Below, piece by piece: positions 7,664-8,528 of a DNA stretch of 8,528 bases. The position numbers and the translations under genes are program-made. The notes below the pieces were generated by a model. It saw nothing but the letters and a program-made list of their open reading frames with translations, searched no databases and had not been told where the DNA came from. Location: NCBI GenBank assembly GCA_947461335.1, contig CANHLB010000061.1, positions 1-8,528 of the forward strand, in the 5' to 3' direction. The stretch's first letter is position 1. Each line of letters starts with the position of its first letter. The stretch comes from Burkholderiaceae bacterium (GTDB lineage: Bacteria > Pseudomonadota > Gammaproteobacteria > Burkholderiales > Burkholderiaceae).

Positions 7664-8528
7664 ATGTCATTTGCTACAACTAAATACGATGCTTGTATTG
7701 CGGGTATATACGAACATCCTTTGCGCGTAGCCCCGGATCACACAGTTGCACAGTTGCACGCTGAAGTAGCGCGCGGTGCTTTGCTAGATGCTGGATTAAC
7801 TTTAGATGATGTAGACGGATATTTTTGTGCGGGTGATGCTCCAGGCATGGGCCCAGTATCAATGGCCGATTATCTCGGACTCAAGAAACTAAAATATTTA
7901 GACTCAACAGACACCGGTGGTTCTTCCTATTTAACTCATGTCAATCATGCGGCTCGTGCGATTGCTGCTGGTCAATGTCGTGTGGCACTCATTACTTTAG
8001 CGGGCCGTCCAAAATCAGAGGGATCTAGTGGCACACAGGTTCGCAGTCAATGGGCGAGCGCGCCTGACTTTGCTTTTGAAAAACCGTATTCGCCAGCACC
8101 TCTAAATACATACGCTATGTGCGCAATGCGCCATATGTATGAGTTTGGTACTACTAGCGAGCAGCTCGCTTGGATTAAGGTAGCCGCTTCACATCATGCT
8201 CAACATAATCCCAATGCTGCATTAAAAGATGTTCTCACAGTTGAGGATGTATTAAATTCTCCTATGATTGCAGATCCATTACACCGTGCAGACTGCTGTG
8301 TGGTGACAGATAGTGGTGGGGCGCTGATAGTGGTACATCCTGATATTGCCAAGACTCTAAAGAAACCCGTTGTGACCATGATGGGTGCTGGCGAAACCAC
8401 TAAGGGGCAGATGGGCGGCAAGGTAGATTTGACTTACTCTGGCTTGGCATGGGCTGCCCCATTGGCATTTAAAGAAGCAAAGCTCACGCCTGAACAAATA
8501 CGTTATGCATCTATTTACGATAGCTTCA
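7664..8528 (+). CDS. Thiolase-superfamily protein lacking the catalytic Cys (lipid-transfer/SCP-x-like), C-terminus off the right edge
   Basis: The reading frame from ATG 7664 (ribosome site AAGGA, 7653-7657, six nt away) is open to the window edge: 288 residues visible of an expected 380-400. The order is that of SCP-x/lipid-transfer thiolases: an N-terminal half beginning SFATTKYDACIAGIYEHP, GYFCAGDAPGMGP, then DSTDTGGSSYL (80-90) where thiolases carry their nucleophilic Cys, AARAIAAGQCRVALI, RADCCVVTDSGGALIV (about 210-225), and YASIYDSF at the edge. The Cys position appears to be Asp83, and the HDCF motif of SCP-x thiolases appears as Y285-D-S-F288. The protein is therefore probably not a classical thiolase. 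Related Cys-less members include Ltp2-type aldolases, which work with a DUF35 partner; whether such a partner follows is outside the window. It is third in the CoA-transferase operon. Confidence 0.85.
   Translation, partial: MSFATTKYDACIAGIYEHPLRVAPDHTVAQLHAEVARGALLDAGLTLDDVDGYFCAGDAPGMGPVSMADYLGLKKLKYLDSTDTGGSSYLTHVNHAARAIAAGQCRVALITLAGRPKSEGSSGTQVRSQWASAPDFAFEKPYSPAPLNTYAMCAMRHMYEFGTTSEQLAWIKVAASHHAQHNPNAALKDVLTVEDVLNSPMIADPLHRADCCVVTDSGGALIVVHPDIAKTLKKPVVTMMGAGETTKGQMGGKVDLTYSGLAWAAPLAFKEAKLTPEQIRYASIYDSF

Overview
The window looks like chromosomal DNA from a low-GC betaproteobacterium of the Burkholderiaceae, most likely Polynucleobacter or a close relative. This is inferred from the moderate-to-low GC content, the Burkholderiales-like character of every protein (ClpB, Fsr-like MFS carrier, AceA, HIT protein with a CGLC start, PcaI/PcaJ-type CoA-transferase) and the compact spacing. 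No mobile element, RNA gene or CRISPR array was seen.

Layout. At 1-119, on the minus strand, is the N-terminal part of a small GIY-YIG nuclease-superfamily protein that runs off the left edge. A divergent gap of about 100 bp carries a convincing heat-shock (sigma-32 type) promoter for clpB (224-2827), the disaggregase. An Fsr-like major facilitator transporter (2881-4119) follows after only 53 bp. A 279-bp, very AT-rich intergenic region holds a good sigma-70 promoter and a series of small inverted repeats, and leads into isocitrate lyase aceA (4399-5697), the first enzyme of the glyoxylate shunt. aceA ends at a strong intrinsic terminator (5742-5790). That hairpin overlaps a possible promoter for a HIT-family protein (5802-6242), which appears to be leaderless.

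The right end is a tight operon: pcaI-like and pcaJ-like CoA-transferase subunits (6305-6976 and 6973-7635, with a 4-bp ATGA overlap), then a thiolase-superfamily protein (7664 to the right edge, incomplete). The last protein lacks the thiolase nucleophilic cysteine and carries YDSF where SCP-x thiolases have HDCF. It may therefore be a repurposed enzyme, such as an Ltp2-type aldolase, rather than a real thiolase.

Functionally, the right two-thirds centre on acyl-CoA and C2 carbon use. The CoA-transferase activates or transfers CoA to a 3-oxo acid, the thiolase-like protein acts on a CoA ester, and isocitrate lyase lets the resulting acetyl-CoA be used for growth. The left part is protein quality control. 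The most interesting points are the Cys-less thiolase-like protein in a CoA-transferase operon, the terminator/promoter overlap in front of the HIT gene, and the dyad-rich aceA leader.
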